Positions 7,254 through 16,321 of a stretch of DNA of 64,000 bases are shown here, piece by piece. The DNA is taken from NCBI RefSeq assembly GCF_963675305.1, contig NZ_OY776147.1, positions 558,001 through 622,000 of the forward strand, in the 5' to 3' direction. The position numbers and the translations under genes were made by a program. Every line of letters begins with the position of its first letter. Positions within the stretch are counted from its first letter, which is position 1. This DNA comes from an uncultured Hyphomonas sp. (lineage in GTDB: Bacteria; Pseudomonadota; Alphaproteobacteria; Caulobacterales; Hyphomonadaceae). Below the pieces are notes generated by a model. It was not told where the DNA came from. It worked only from the letters and a program-made list of their open reading frames with translations, and made no database searches.

Positions 7254-7502
7254 GATAAATCCTTGAGGTCGTCCCAGGAGACAGGGCCGGGCAGGAGCGT
7301 CCGGCGGGCCCGGAATACGCGTCGCGGCGCGCGGCGGCAAGCCCCGCTTCCGCGGCATTTCGGGCTAGGGCATGGTTAACGGCATATGACCGGGACCGGC
7401 GCGATTTCACCGGGACAGCGGCGCCATGATTAAACATTATGTGCGAAGATACCCGCTGGTTGGAGGGGCTTCTTTTTCCCGTGGCAGGGGAGGAGAGATT
7501 TC

Positions 7503-7832
7503 ATGATATCGGCGTCGATACCGAATACTTACGAGACGGTCGAGCGCGAGTTCGGCCGCGTCTTGGCAGACGCGACCAGAGATATTCAGGTCTGGTTCGA
7601 GCGGCTTTCCGATATGGAAAGGCTGATGGGGCTTTGCGGCTTCATCCTGCTGTTGTTCCTGCTGATCCTCACCAGGTCTGCGACGCGGTCAGCTGATCCA
7701 GGCAATGGCCGCAGCTTTATCGGGTCTTTCATGCTGGTCGTGATGTTCAGCTTTGTGGCCGGGATGCTGATCGATTCCCCGTTCGATCCGCGCCACTTCC
7801 TGAACGAGGACTTCATCCGCCGCTTCGTCTAA
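7503..7832 (+). CDS. small two-TM membrane protein of unknown function
   Basis: A 109-residue protein preceded by a strong ribosome-binding site (GGGGAGGAGAG). After a charged amphipathic N-terminus there are two hydrophobic segments, at about residues 42-57 (LCGFILLLFLLILTR) and 72-89 (IGSFMLVVMFSFVAGMLI). The tail DPRHFLNEDFIRRFV is short and polar. I do not recognise the family. It lies 38 bases upstream of uvrC, so the two may be co-transcribed. Confidence 0.7.
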   Translation: MISASIPNTYETVEREFGRVLADATRDIQVWFERLSDMERLMGLCGFILLLFLLILTRSATRSADPGNGRSFIGSFMLVVMFSFVAGMLIDSPFDPRHFLNEDFIRRFV

Positions 7833-7870
7833 GGCTCGCATAAAGGCGGCAGGTCGCCTATTTTGCGGAA

Positions 7871-9745
7871 ATGGAGACTGACTCGCCAGACGCCGCCCCC
7901 ATGCGGGGCGTTGACGTCATCAAGGACAATCTGACCCGCCTGCCGGCAAAGCCCGGCGTCTACCGCATGTACGGGGACGCCGACGAAGTGCTGTATGTCG
8001 GCAAGGCGCGGAACCTGAAGGCGCGCGTCTCGAACTATGCGCGCCTCGGCGGCCATACCCAGCGCATCGCGCGGATGATCGCCCTGACGCGGCGGATGGA
8101 ATTCGTCGTCACCGAAAGCGAGACCGAAGCGCTCTTGCTGGAGGCGAGCCTCATCAAGAGCCTGAAGCCGCGCTTTAACGTGCTGCTGCGGGACGACAAA
8201 TCCTTTCCCTACATCCTGATCCGGCGGGACCATGAAGCGCCGCAGATCAAGAAGTATCGCGGCTCGAAGCAGGACCAGGGCGACTATTTCGGCCCCTTCG
8301 CCAGCGCAGGCGCCGTGATGCGCACGCTGGACACGCTGCAGAAGGCGTTCCTGCTGCGCACCTGTGAGGACAGCGTCTACAATGGCCGCACACGTCCCTG
8401 CATGCTGCATCAGATCAAACGCTGCGCTGCGCCCTGCGTGGGGCTGATCTCTGCGAAGGACTATCAGGAACTGGCCGATGAAGCGGCAGACTTCCTGCGC
8501 GGGAAGGGGGCCGACCTGCAGAAGCGGCTCGCAAAGGAAATGGAAGAGGCCGCCGAGGCGATGGATTTCGAACGCGCGGCGTCCCTGCGCGACCGGATCC
8601 GCGCCATCGCCCATGTGCGCGGCAGCCAGGATGTGAACCCGGACGATATCGAGGAAGCCGACATCTTCGCGATCGCGATGGAAGGGGGCGTGTCCTGTGT
8701 GCAGGTCTTCTTCATTCGGGCCGGCCAGAATTGGGGCGCGAGTGCGCATTATCCGCGCCATGAACGCGATCAGACGGCGGAGGAAGTGCTGAGCGCCTTC
8801 CTGGTGCAGTTCTATGACAAGCGCCCGCCGCCGCGGCTGATCCTCGTCTCCGACATGCCGGAACAGGCCGATCTGATCGCCGAGGCGCTGAGCCTGAAGG
8901 CCAATCGCAAGGTGGAGATCCGCCGGCCGGAGCGCGGCAGCAAGAAGGACCTCGTCACGCAGGCCGCCCGTAATGCGACGGAAGCCGTGAGCCGGAAACT
9001 GTCCGAGACGGCGAGCCAGGCGCGGCTGCTGAACGAAGTGGCGAAAGTGTTCGAACTGGAAAAGCCGCCGGAGCGGATCGAGATCTACGACAACTCTCAC
9101 ATCCAGGGCACGAATGCCGTGGGCGGCATGGTGGTGGCGGGGCCGGAAGGCTTCATGAAAAACGCCTATCGCAAGTTCAACATCAAGGATGTCACGGTCG
9201 AGCCGGGCGACGATTATGGCATGATGCGCGAAGTCATGCGCCGCCGCTTCAATCGCGCCAAGAAGGAGCGGGAAGAGGGCAATCCCGCCAACTGGCCGGA
9301 CCTTGTGCTGATCGATGGCGGGCTTGGCCAGCTGAATGCGGTAATCGAGGCGCTGGCCGAGATTGATCTGACGCCGGACGATGTGACGCTGGTCTCCATC
9401 GCCAAGGGCGTGGACCGGAATGCGGGCCGGGAACAATTCTTCCGGCCGGGCCGGGCGCCCTTCAAACTGCCGGAGAATGCGCCGGTGCTTTACTACCTGC
9501 AACGCCTGCGCGACGAGGCGCACCGCTGGGCCATCGGGGCGCACCGGCAGAAGCGGTCGGCCGCGATCGGCAAGTCACCGCTGGATGAGATCGAAGGCAT
9601 CGGCCCGGCGCGCAAGAAGGCACTGCTCCACCATTTCGGATCGGCCAAGGGCGTCTCCCGCGCAAAAGTGGCGGACCTGATGGAAGTCGACGGTGTCAAC
9701 GAAGCGCTGGCCGAACGCATCCACGGGCATTTCAACGGGGGCTAG
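7871..9745 (+). CDS. uvrC: excinuclease ABC subunit C
   Basis: UvrC makes the two incisions in nucleotide-excision repair after UvrAB damage recognition. The 624-residue product has the full domain set: GIY-YIG nuclease near residues 29-100 (PGVYRMYGDADEVLYVGKA), a UVR motif that binds UvrB at about 205-240, an RNase H-like endonuclease domain at about 380-540 (EIYDNSHIQGTNAVGGMVV and DLVLIDGGLGQLNA), and a C-terminal helix-hairpin-helix pair (DEIEGIGPARKKALLHHFGS). Length is normal. Its stop overlaps that of the convergent TetR gene by four bases. Confidence 0.97.
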   Translation: METDSPDAAPMRGVDVIKDNLTRLPAKPGVYRMYGDADEVLYVGKARNLKARVSNYARLGGHTQRIARMIALTRRMEFVVTESETEALLLEASLIKSLKPRFNVLLRDDKSFPYILIRRDHEAPQIKKYRGSKQDQGDYFGPFASAGAVMRTLDTLQKAFLLRTCEDSVYNGRTRPCMLHQIKRCAAPCVGLISAKDYQELADEAADFLRGKGADLQKRLAKEMEEAAEAMDFERAASLRDRIRAIAHVRGSQDVNPDDIEEADIFAIAMEGGVSCVQVFFIRAGQNWGASAHYPRHERDQTAEEVLSAFLVQFYDKRPPPRLILVSDMPEQADLIAEALSLKANRKVEIRRPERGSKKDLVTQAARNATEAVSRKLSETASQARLLNEVAKVFELEKPPERIEIYDNSHIQGTNAVGGMVVAGPEGFMKNAYRKFNIKDVTVEPGDDYGMMREVMRRRFNRAKKEREEGNPANWPDLVLIDGGLGQLNAVIEALAEIDLTPDDVTLVSIAKGVDRNAGREQFFRPGRAPFKLPENAPVLYYLQRLRDEAHRWAIGAHRQKRSAAIGKSPLDEIEGIGPARKKALLHHFGSAKGVSRAKVADLMEVDGVNEALAERIHGHFNGG

Positions 9746-10353
9746 GCGCTCTTGCTGGCGGCCCGGGCCGCGAGGTTGCCGATATAACTTTCCATCAGGT
9801 GGACGAGTTCGTCTTCCAGCACATCCGGATCCAGCGCCAGTTCGGGCTCGGCGGCGGCTGCGCGCAGCAGGTAGATGACGGCGTGGGTGAGGATGAAGGA
9901 CGACTCCTTGCCAAGGGCGAACCCCAGCTCTGACCGCCCACTGATGGAGTCGAGGAAGGTGAGGTGCTGGCGGCTGACTTCAGCGCCGCCGCCCGTGCGG
10001 AAGAGGGCATCCGACAGGATCATCCGCGTTTCCGCGGAGCCCTGCAGCCCATGCATCAGGGCCCGCACGATGGCGCGCACACCGCCAGCCTCCGGCGCGT
10101 CGAGCACGATGGCCGTGATTGTCTCGCGCATCTCATCGCCCTGACGCTGGCCCATGGCGGCGAGGATGGCGTCACGATCCTTGAAATACTGGTAGAGGGT
10201 TCCGATGCTGACGCCGGCCCGCTCGGCGATGCGGCTGGTCGTCAGTTTCGACAATCCCTCGCTTTCCAGAATCTGAAAGCTGGCTTCCAGAATGGCTTCC
10301 ACCGTCGCCTGGGCGCGATCCTGTTTGGGTTTTCTTCTTTTCTTTTCAGTCAC
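9742..10353 (-). CDS. TetR/AcrR-family regulator
   Basis: This 203-residue repressor has the TetR DNA-binding domain at residues 12-60 (ATVEAILEASFQILESEGLS, then RIAERAGVSIGTLYQYFKDR). The C-terminal ligand-binding domain is all-helical. The start codon is GTG. It is divergent from the MpaB-type oxygenase gene; the 111-base gap between them contains a perfect palindrome (10384-10402) that could serve both promoters. Ligand unknown, perhaps the substrate of the oxygenase. Confidence 0.9.
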   Translation of the reverse strand: MTEKKRRKPKQDRAQATVEAILEASFQILESEGLSKLTTSRIAERAGVSIGTLYQYFKDRDAILAAMGQRQGDEMRETITAIVLDAPEAGGVRAIVRALMHGLQGSAETRMILSDALFRTGGGAEVSRQHLTFLDSISGRSELGFALGKESSFILTHAVIYLLRAAAAEPELALDPDVLEDELVHLMESYIGNLAARAASKSA

Positions 10354-10383
10354 TTATGCGCGTCCGATGTGAGGGAAGACGTG

Positions 10384-10402
10384 CCATTCCAGATGCGAAT
10401 GG
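10384..10402. promoter_or_regulatory. candidate TetR operator between the regulator and oxygenase genes
   Basis: CCATTCCAGATGCGAATGG has perfect 6-bp arms (CCATTC / GAATGG) around seven bases. It lies 31 bases before the TetR start and 62 before the oxygenase start. Size and symmetry fit a TetR dimer site. Confidence 0.5.
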
Positions 10403-10464
10403 AAAATCTGAGGATTTCTTACATTATGGGTGGGTCAGCGTCTGTCACGCAACCGGAGATCCAT

Positions 10465-11790
10465 ATGACCGCATCGCTCGAAGAAGTGCACCAGCGCATC
10501 GAACGCCAGAAAACCGACCTTCCCGTGATGTATGGGGATGTGGATTTCTCGCTCGTGCCTGAGCGCTATACCGACGATCTCTCCGTCAGTTCCATGAAGG
10601 ATTACATGACGAAGTTCCCGGCGCCGCCGGCCGACATGGTGGCCCGGGTGAAAGCCTATACGATGCTGGGCGACATCACGTCGGACGCCTATGCCGCGCT
10701 GATGCCGACCTATGGCTTCAAGCGGCTGGTCGACATGCTGACGACGGCCTGCGACGAGGGCATTGAGGCGGTCCCGGATGCGCCGCCGGAGCTCGCTGCC
10801 CTGATCGCCGAAATGGAAGTGAAGCCGGACTGGCTGGATATGGATCTTGTGCGCGAAGGCGCGCGGCTGAACCGGCTGCCCATGGCGGAAACCTCTCCCT
10901 GGATGATCCGCGGCGCGTTCCTGGCCACCTTCCTCAACAAATATACCGCGCTGCCTATGGCGCTGACCGGCACGCTCAGTCATTCGACGGCCTCGCGCCG
11001 GGTGAACGAGACGGCGACCTTTTTCACGGTCACCACCCTGCCGGGCGCCCTGGAGCCGCGCGGGGAAGGTTTCAAGGCCGCAGCCATGGTGCGTCTGATG
11101 CACTCCATGGTGCGCTATAATGTGCTGCGCCGCGTGAAGGGGTGGGACCAGTCCGTCTACGGTATTCCTATCCCGCAGGTGGACCAGATGCCCGCTGGCC
11201 TGATCGACGTGTTCCTGCTGGCCTACAAGATGGAGGCGGAAGGCCGGACGGAGTTCACGCCGGAAGAACGTGCCCGCGTCGAATTCAGCCGCTATCGCTG
11301 CTACCTGCTGGGCCTGCCGGAAGACCTGCTGATGGATACGCCGCAGGGCATTATCGACATCATGAATGCGCGCAGCGGTTCGATCCGCGCCGGGTTCGAT
11401 GACGAGACCTGCGGGGCGCTCGTGCGGGCGACGCTGTCGACCTATCTGCCGCCGGACAAATCCCTCGGCAACCGGATCCACAATGCGCTGGAACGCCGCC
11501 TGGCGCGCCTCGTCCTTGTGCAGCACTTCCTCGGCGGCAACAGCCAGATGGCACGTGACATTGGCGTACCGGTCGGCCCGCTCGACTATGCGGTGGCCGC
11601 TGTCCTGTTCCCGATGATCTCAATGAAGATGGCGATCTATCAGACGGCGCTGAAAGTGCCGGGCCTTCGCGGGCTCGTGGATCGCCACCTCGTTGCGAAG
11701 CTGCGCCGGCTGCTCGTGCGCTACGGCCATGCCGAGTTCACGACGGATGCGTCGGCCTATCGGCCGGCAAAGCCTGTCCCGGCGGAATAG
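10465..11790 (+). CDS. DUF2236 / MpaB-type oxygenase family protein
   Basis: The 441-residue protein belongs to the DUF2236 family, which includes fungal MpaB and the haem-containing rubber oxygenase Lcp. The signature is the arginine-histidine segment MVRLMHSMVRYN, with PWMIRGAFLATF upstream and the C-terminal YLPPDKSLGNRIHNALERRL region. In characterised relatives a histidine binds haem b for oxidative cleavage; the substrate here is unknown. The ATG at 10465 has GGAG six bases upstream. In-frame ATGs further up would run through the candidate operator and are unlikely. No signal peptide was found. Confidence 0.8.
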   Translation: MTASLEEVHQRIERQKTDLPVMYGDVDFSLVPERYTDDLSVSSMKDYMTKFPAPPADMVARVKAYTMLGDITSDAYAALMPTYGFKRLVDMLTTACDEGIEAVPDAPPELAALIAEMEVKPDWLDMDLVREGARLNRLPMAETSPWMIRGAFLATFLNKYTALPMALTGTLSHSTASRRVNETATFFTVTTLPGALEPRGEGFKAAAMVRLMHSMVRYNVLRRVKGWDQSVYGIPIPQVDQMPAGLIDVFLLAYKMEAEGRTEFTPEERARVEFSRYRCYLLGLPEDLLMDTPQGIIDIMNARSGSIRAGFDDETCGALVRATLSTYLPPDKSLGNRIHNALERRLARLVLVQHFLGGNSQMARDIGVPVGPLDYAVAAVLFPMISMKMAIYQTALKVPGLRGLVDRHLVAKLRRLLVRYGHAEFTTDASAYRPAKPVPAE

Positions 11791-11795
11791 GGGGG

Positions 11796-11829
11796 CAGCA
11801 GCGGGTTTCGGGTGGGGAACCCGCTGCTG
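11796..11829. terminator. hairpin between two convergent genes
   Basis: A perfect 12-bp stem, CAGCAGCGGGTT (11796-11807) with AACCCGCTGCTG (11818-11829), lies between the convergent oxygenase and M20 peptidase genes. There is only a short T stretch after it, so termination strength is uncertain; it may act in both directions. Confidence 0.55.
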
Positions 11830-11862
11830 TTATCCGCTATCGATACCGTCCGGAGACGGACA

Positions 11863-13350
11863 TCAGTCGCCCTGATCCATGGCAACGATGATCTGGGCGA
11901 AGCCGTTGGAAATGCGGCCCATGTTTTCGACCGACATGCGCTCATTTGTGCCGTGGAAACCGCTGAGGTCCGCCGGTGTGAGCACGCCCGGCGAGAAGCG
12001 GTAGACGCGCGGCGTGATGGCCGTGGCATAACGCCCGTCGGTGGCGCCGATCACCAGCGCCGGCGCAACCGGGGCACCGTCACCGGCCGCTTCGGCCACG
12101 CTGGCCAGCACGGCATAGGGACGGCCATCGGTGGGCGAAACGGGGGAGGCTTCTCCGTTGCCTGCTTCCGGCGCGCTGACCTCAATGCCTTCAATGTCAG
12201 CGGTCACCTTTTTCACATGGTCCACCACGTCTTCGACCGTGTCATTCGGGTGAACGCGGAAATTGACGACGGCGGTGGAGCGTTGCGGCAGGACGTTTTC
12301 CTTGGCCGATCCCGCCAGCATGGTCGGGGCCGTCGTGGTGCGTACCATCGCATTGCCGGCAGGCGTCGCGGAGAAGGATTTCTCCACCATGCCGCCGAAC
12401 AGCCACATATTGGCGAGCGCCATTTTCTGCATGAAGGGCATGTCGCCCGCAGAAGCGCGCAGCAGGTCTGACACCGGCGGCTTGGAGAAGTCGGCCGGCA
12501 TCTGGTTCTCGTCGAGCGCGACGATGGCCTTGCCGAGCTGCACGTTCACGGAATCGCGCGGCGGCATGGACGAGTGGCCGCCTGTGCCGAGCGAAGTGAC
12601 CTGTAGCGTGACATAGCCTTTTTCGGAGACGCCGATCATGCCCATCTTGGCACCGGTCAGCGGTGACGGATCGAGAACGGCAAAGCCCTCATCGACCGCC
12701 ATGACAGGTTCGATGCCGCGGGACTTCAGGAGCGCGATGCTTTTCTCCGCGCCGGAGCCGAGGACTTCCTCGTCATGGCCGAACTGGAGAATGACGGTGC
12801 GCTTCGGCTGGAAGCCCGAGGCCGCGAGGGCGTCCACAGCTTCCATGATGCCGATCAGATTGCTTTTGTCGTCGAGCGCGCCGCGGCCATAAACATAGCC
12901 ATCGACGATGTCGCCCTTGAACGGGGCGCCGGTCCAGTCACCCTCGGTGCCGATGTTCACCGGCACAACGTCCTGGTGGGCCATGAGCAGGAGCGGATTG
13001 AGGGAGGGATCGGAGCCCTGCCAGGTGTAGAGCAGGGTGAGCGTGTCGGGCACGATCTCTTTCGTCATCGCGGCGTGGGCAGCGGGATAGGTCTCTTCCA
13101 GCCAGTCGTGCAGTTCCAGCCAGGGGCCTTCCTGCCCGGGGCGCGGGTCGCCGCCCGTCAGCGTGATGGTTTTGAACCGGATGGCTTCGGAGAGATGTTC
13201 TGCGGCCGTGTCTGCCGAGATGGCAGGGACGTCCGGCAGCTCGACGCGGTCACCGACAGGAGCGCCGCCATAGGTGAACGTTCGATAGAGAACGATCCCG
13301 GCGATCACAACAATCAGGGCGCCAAGCCCCATCAGGATTTTCTTCAGCAA
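11863..13350 (-). CDS. M20 family metallopeptidase (carboxypeptidase S / PM20D1 type)
   Basis: The 495-residue zinc hydrolase carries an N-terminal membrane anchor or uncleaved signal (residues 4-22, KILMGLGALIVVIAGIVLYR). The catalytic domain starts at about residue 50. Zinc and catalytic motifs of family M20 are LLLMAHQDVVPV, YGRGALDDKSNLIG and QFGHDEEVLGSGAE. A dimerisation domain sits in the middle (VTSLGTGGHSSMPP). It probably hydrolyses peptides or N-acyl amino acids at the periplasmic face. Translation starts at TTG 13350, with AGGAGG eight bases upstream. Divergent from the symporter gene. Confidence 0.9.
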   Translation of the reverse strand: MLKKILMGLGALIVVIAGIVLYRTFTYGGAPVGDRVELPDVPAISADTAAEHLSEAIRFKTITLTGGDPRPGQEGPWLELHDWLEETYPAAHAAMTKEIVPDTLTLLYTWQGSDPSLNPLLLMAHQDVVPVNIGTEGDWTGAPFKGDIVDGYVYGRGALDDKSNLIGIMEAVDALAASGFQPKRTVILQFGHDEEVLGSGAEKSIALLKSRGIEPVMAVDEGFAVLDPSPLTGAKMGMIGVSEKGYVTLQVTSLGTGGHSSMPPRDSVNVQLGKAIVALDENQMPADFSKPPVSDLLRASAGDMPFMQKMALANMWLFGGMVEKSFSATPAGNAMVRTTTAPTMLAGSAKENVLPQRSTAVVNFRVHPNDTVEDVVDHVKKVTADIEGIEVSAPEAGNGEASPVSPTDGRPYAVLASVAEAAGDGAPVAPALVIGATDGRYATAITPRVYRFSPGVLTPADLSGFHGTNERMSVENMGRISNGFAQIIVAMDQGD

Positions 13351-13467
13351 TGTCAGGCCCTCCTAAGTGCTGGCGCGAACGGACACTGTTGCCCCGGGGG
13401 TCGTCAAGCCGCACTGCAGCATAAAAATGACTTGGCCGTCACGATTTTGCAGGGCAATCATGCAGAT

Positions 13468-14835
13468 ATGACCGACGCTCCGGCCAAGCGCCTGTCCCTG
13501 CCAAGGGTCCTCGCATTTTCGTCTCTCAGTATCCCGCTCGCCGGCGTCGGTTTGCCGGTCGGTGTGTACCTTGCGCCGCTCTATGCACGGGAAGTCGGGC
13601 TGGGCCTGGAACTGACCGGCCTTCTGTTCATGCTGCTCCGCTTCTGGGACATCTTCACCGATCCGTTGATGGGCTATCTGGTCGACCGTTACCGGAGCCC
13701 GTGGGGGCGGGTGCGCCACTGGGTCGTGTTGTCGGTGCCGATCCTGGGGCTGGCCACCTTCTTCGTCTACATGCCGAACGTGGGGGAGAGCCCGGCCTAT
13801 TTCGTCGGCTGGATGATCCTGTTCTATGTCGGCTTTACCCTGCTGCAGACGGCGCGTTCGGCCTGGGTGCCGGCGATCGCGGTCGACTATGATGACCGGT
13901 CGCGCTTCTTCCAGTGGGCCGAGATTGTCAGCGTCCTGTCGATGCTGTTCCTGCTGGCGATCCCGGTCGTGCTGGAGCTTGCCGGCTTTGGTGTCGGGCG
14001 GATGGGGCAGGTGGCTGTCATGGGCTGGGTGCTGCTGATCGCGCTGCCGATCTCGGCGTTCCTGGCATGTACATTCGTGCGCGACGAACCTGTGCGCGGC
14101 GACAAGGGACACGCCGAGAAGTTCCGGTTGCGCCCTTTCATCGCGGCGCTGCGGAACAAGTATCTGGGCCACATCCTGCTGCTGGAGCTGTTGTCCGGGA
14201 CGGCGATTGCCGTGACCTCGGCGAACTATCTGTTCGTCGCGGAATTCGTGTTCGGCCTGTCGGACGGCATGAGCAGCCTGATCCTGATGTTTTTCTTCGT
14301 CATGGCGGTCTGCGCCCTGCCGCTTTGGCTGAAACTGGCGGAGCGCACCGAGAAGAGCTTTGCGTTCAAGGCGGCAGCGCTTTTGTCCTGTTCCAGTTTC
14401 TTCATCTACTATCTGGCCGGGCAGGTTGGCGGGTTCTGGCCGCTTTTCATCGGCGCCTTCTTCAACGGCGCGGCGTTCAGCGCCCCCATGGTGCTGGCGC
14501 GGTCGATGACGGCCGATGTTGTGGAATGGCAGGTTTCCCGGACCGGGGAGAACCGGTCCGGCATCTATTATTCCCTCATCACCAGCGCCTACAAGGTGGG
14601 CAGCAGCCTGGCTCTCGGCGTCGGCTACCTGATCCTTGGTCAGTGGGCCGGGTTCCATCCGAACGAGGATAACTCGCCGGAAGCGATCCATGGCCTGTTG
14701 CTGGTGTTCTGTCTGTTGCCGGGTACGCTTTACCTGCTCGCGGCGTTTGCCGCATCGCGCTACCCGTTCACGCGGGCCATGCAGCAGGAAGTCGCCAAAT
14801 CGCTCGACCCCCGCGGGCCGGAGATCATGGACTAG
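13468..14835 (+). CDS. MFS transporter, GPH-type sugar/cation symporter family
   Basis: A 455-residue inner-membrane protein with about 12 transmembrane segments. The pattern FWDIFTDPLMGYLVDRYRSPWGR is the loop 2-3 motif of the glycoside-pentoside-hexuronide:cation symporters, followed later by ARSMTADVVEWQVSRTGENRS, another GPH hallmark. The solute is unknown. The family start is the ATG at 13468; the long in-frame extension before it overlaps the divergent peptidase gene and is not coding. Its stop overlaps the convergent DUF924 gene by four bases. Confidence 0.88.
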   Translation: MTDAPAKRLSLPRVLAFSSLSIPLAGVGLPVGVYLAPLYAREVGLGLELTGLLFMLLRFWDIFTDPLMGYLVDRYRSPWGRVRHWVVLSVPILGLATFFVYMPNVGESPAYFVGWMILFYVGFTLLQTARSAWVPAIAVDYDDRSRFFQWAEIVSVLSMLFLLAIPVVLELAGFGVGRMGQVAVMGWVLLIALPISAFLACTFVRDEPVRGDKGHAEKFRLRPFIAALRNKYLGHILLLELLSGTAIAVTSANYLFVAEFVFGLSDGMSSLILMFFFVMAVCALPLWLKLAERTEKSFAFKAAALLSCSSFFIYYLAGQVGGFWPLFIGAFFNGAAFSAPMVLARSMTADVVEWQVSRTGENRSGIYYSLITSAYKVGSSLALGVGYLILGQWAGFHPNEDNSPEAIHGLLLVFCLLPGTLYLLAAFAASRYPFTRAMQQEVAKSLDPRGPEIMD

Positions 14836-15443
14836 AAGCCGCCGCCTTCGGCCAGCCATTCCTTTTCTTCGTCCGTCGAGTCCCGGCCGAGCGCTTTGTT
14901 GCGATGCGGGAAGCGGCCGAACTGGTCGATCACCTTCTTGTGGTCCTTGGCATATTGCAGCGTGTTCTCGATCAGGTCGCGGAACCCTTCGCGGGCATCG
15001 ACCAGAAGATCGGTGAAGACCTGGACAGAGCGCTCCTGGTCTTCCGGCGCTTCGGAATGTTCGAGTGGCAGGTAGAAGAAGATCCGCTCCACTTCCGACA
15101 TGGCCTTGTCCTGTTTCAGGGCGAGACCGTCCTTGCAGAGGAGGAGGGCGAGGCTGTCCTGTTCGAAGGCGCGGGCATCGTCACGGAAGAGGTTCCGTCT
15201 GAACTGGTCGAGCACAATGATCACGGCCAGGCGCTCGCGCGGGCCGCGGGCGGCCCAGTCCTCCGCCGAAGGCAGGTCCGACAGCGCCTCCACCAGCGCG
15301 CCGAAGCGTTCCCGGATCTCTGCGTCGGTTTCTTCCGATTTGCCGAACCAGAGTTTGTGCTTTTCCCCTGCCGCATCCGGAGAGACAGACGCCTCGCCGA
15401 TCCAGTAGTCGATGACGTCCTGCGGTGTGGGAAGTTCGCTCAT
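14832..15443 (-). CDS. DUF924 family protein
   Basis: The 203-residue soluble, helical protein matches DUF924: DVIDYWIGEA at the N-terminus, then KLWFGKSEETDAEIRERFG, RERLAVIIVLDQFRRNLFRD and FFYLPLEHSE. Fold-level work has compared the family to TPR-like helical proteins, but no function is established. It lies 18 bases downstream of ubiG on the same strand, so they probably share a transcript. Confidence 0.9.
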   Translation of the reverse strand: MSELPTPQDVIDYWIGEASVSPDAAGEKHKLWFGKSEETDAEIRERFGALVEALSDLPSAEDWAARGPRERLAVIIVLDQFRRNLFRDDARAFEQDSLALLLCKDGLALKQDKAMSEVERIFFYLPLEHSEAPEDQERSVQVFTDLLVDAREGFRDLIENTLQYAKDHKKVIDQFGRFPHRNKALGRDSTDEEKEWLAEGGGF

Positions 15444-15461
15444 TCTGTTCAGGCCTGTTCT

Positions 15462-16232
15462 TTAAGGTCTCGGGGCAACAATCATGTAATTGACCGAGGT
15501 GTCGTTGCTGATCTTCCACGCCCCGGTCAGCGGCGTGTAGGAAACACCTGACGGAGGCTCCGGTTCCAGACCGGCCGCAGCGAGCGCGTTGTGCACTTCT
15601 TCCGGCGGCAGGAATTTCGACCAGTCATGCGTGCCGCGCGGAAGCCAGCCGAGGATGTACTCGGCGCCGACCACAGCGGTCGCCAATGCCTTGGCAGTCT
15701 TGTTCAGGGTCGCCACGATCATGAGGCCCCCAGGGCGGACGAGGCTGGCGGTATCCTTCAGGAACTGGGCCGGGTCTGCGACATGTTCGACCACTTCGAG
15801 GTTCAGCACGATGTCGAAAGGCGGCTCTCCGGCGTCGATCAGGCCCTCGGCCGTGCCAGCCCGGTAGTCGATGGAGAGGCCTTCTTCCTGGGCGTGTGTC
15901 AGCGCGGTTTTGATGTTGGCTTCCGACGCATCGACGCCGGTCACGGCGGCGCCAAGCCGCGTCATGGGCTCGCAGACGAGGCCGCCGCCGCAGCCAATGT
16001 CCAGTAATCTCAATCCTTCCAAGGGCTTAACCTTGCCCGGTGCGATCCCGAAATGCCGCTCGGCGGTCTCGCGGATGAAGCGCAGGCGGACGGGGTTGAA
16101 CCGGTGCAAAGGGCGAAATTTGCCCTTTGGGTCCCACCATTCCGCAGCGATAGAGGAAAATTTTTCCACCTCGGCCGGGTCGATGCTCGGCGTCGAGGGT
16201 GCCCCTAGGGAGCCTTCAATTGTTTTCACCAT
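15462..16232 (-). CDS. ubiG: ubiquinone biosynthesis O-methyltransferase
   Basis: UbiG is the SAM-dependent enzyme that performs both O-methylations in ubiquinone synthesis. The 256-residue sequence has the UbiG start (VEKFSSIAAEWWDPKGKFRP followed by LHRFNPVRL), the SAM motif LLDIGCGGGLVCEPMTRLGA, the motif II region FDIVLNLEVVEHVADP and the late LPRGTHDWSKFL segment. Length is normal. It is divergent from lysC across an 89-base gap that should hold both promoters. Confidence 0.96.
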   Translation of the reverse strand: MVKTIEGSLGAPSTPSIDPAEVEKFSSIAAEWWDPKGKFRPLHRFNPVRLRFIRETAERHFGIAPGKVKPLEGLRLLDIGCGGGLVCEPMTRLGAAVTGVDASEANIKTALTHAQEEGLSIDYRAGTAEGLIDAGEPPFDIVLNLEVVEHVADPAQFLKDTASLVRPGGLMIVATLNKTAKALATAVVGAEYILGWLPRGTHDWSKFLPPEEVHNALAAAGLEPEPPSGVSYTPLTGAWKISNDTSVNYMIVAPRP

Positions 16233-16321
16233 GGTCTATCAAACCTGTTTGATCCGGCTGAGAACAGCCCCTATGAGGGCGCTTATAGGGGCATACCCGT
16301 TTCTACAGGATATAGGGCGAA

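Noticed and set aside
6000..7379. Forward open frame of 459 codons
   Set aside because: Antisense to the aspartate aminotransferase, which has all catalytic motifs.
7829..9544. Long reverse-strand open frame of 571 codons
   Set aside because: It lies wholly antisense to uvrC, is rich in His/Arg/Ala from GC-rich codon complement and has no recognisable family; uvrC has complete domains.
13363..14859. Reverse-strand open frame of 498 codons
   Set aside because: Antisense to the symporter gene; composition (Arg, Gln, His rich) is a shadow of hydrophobic codons.
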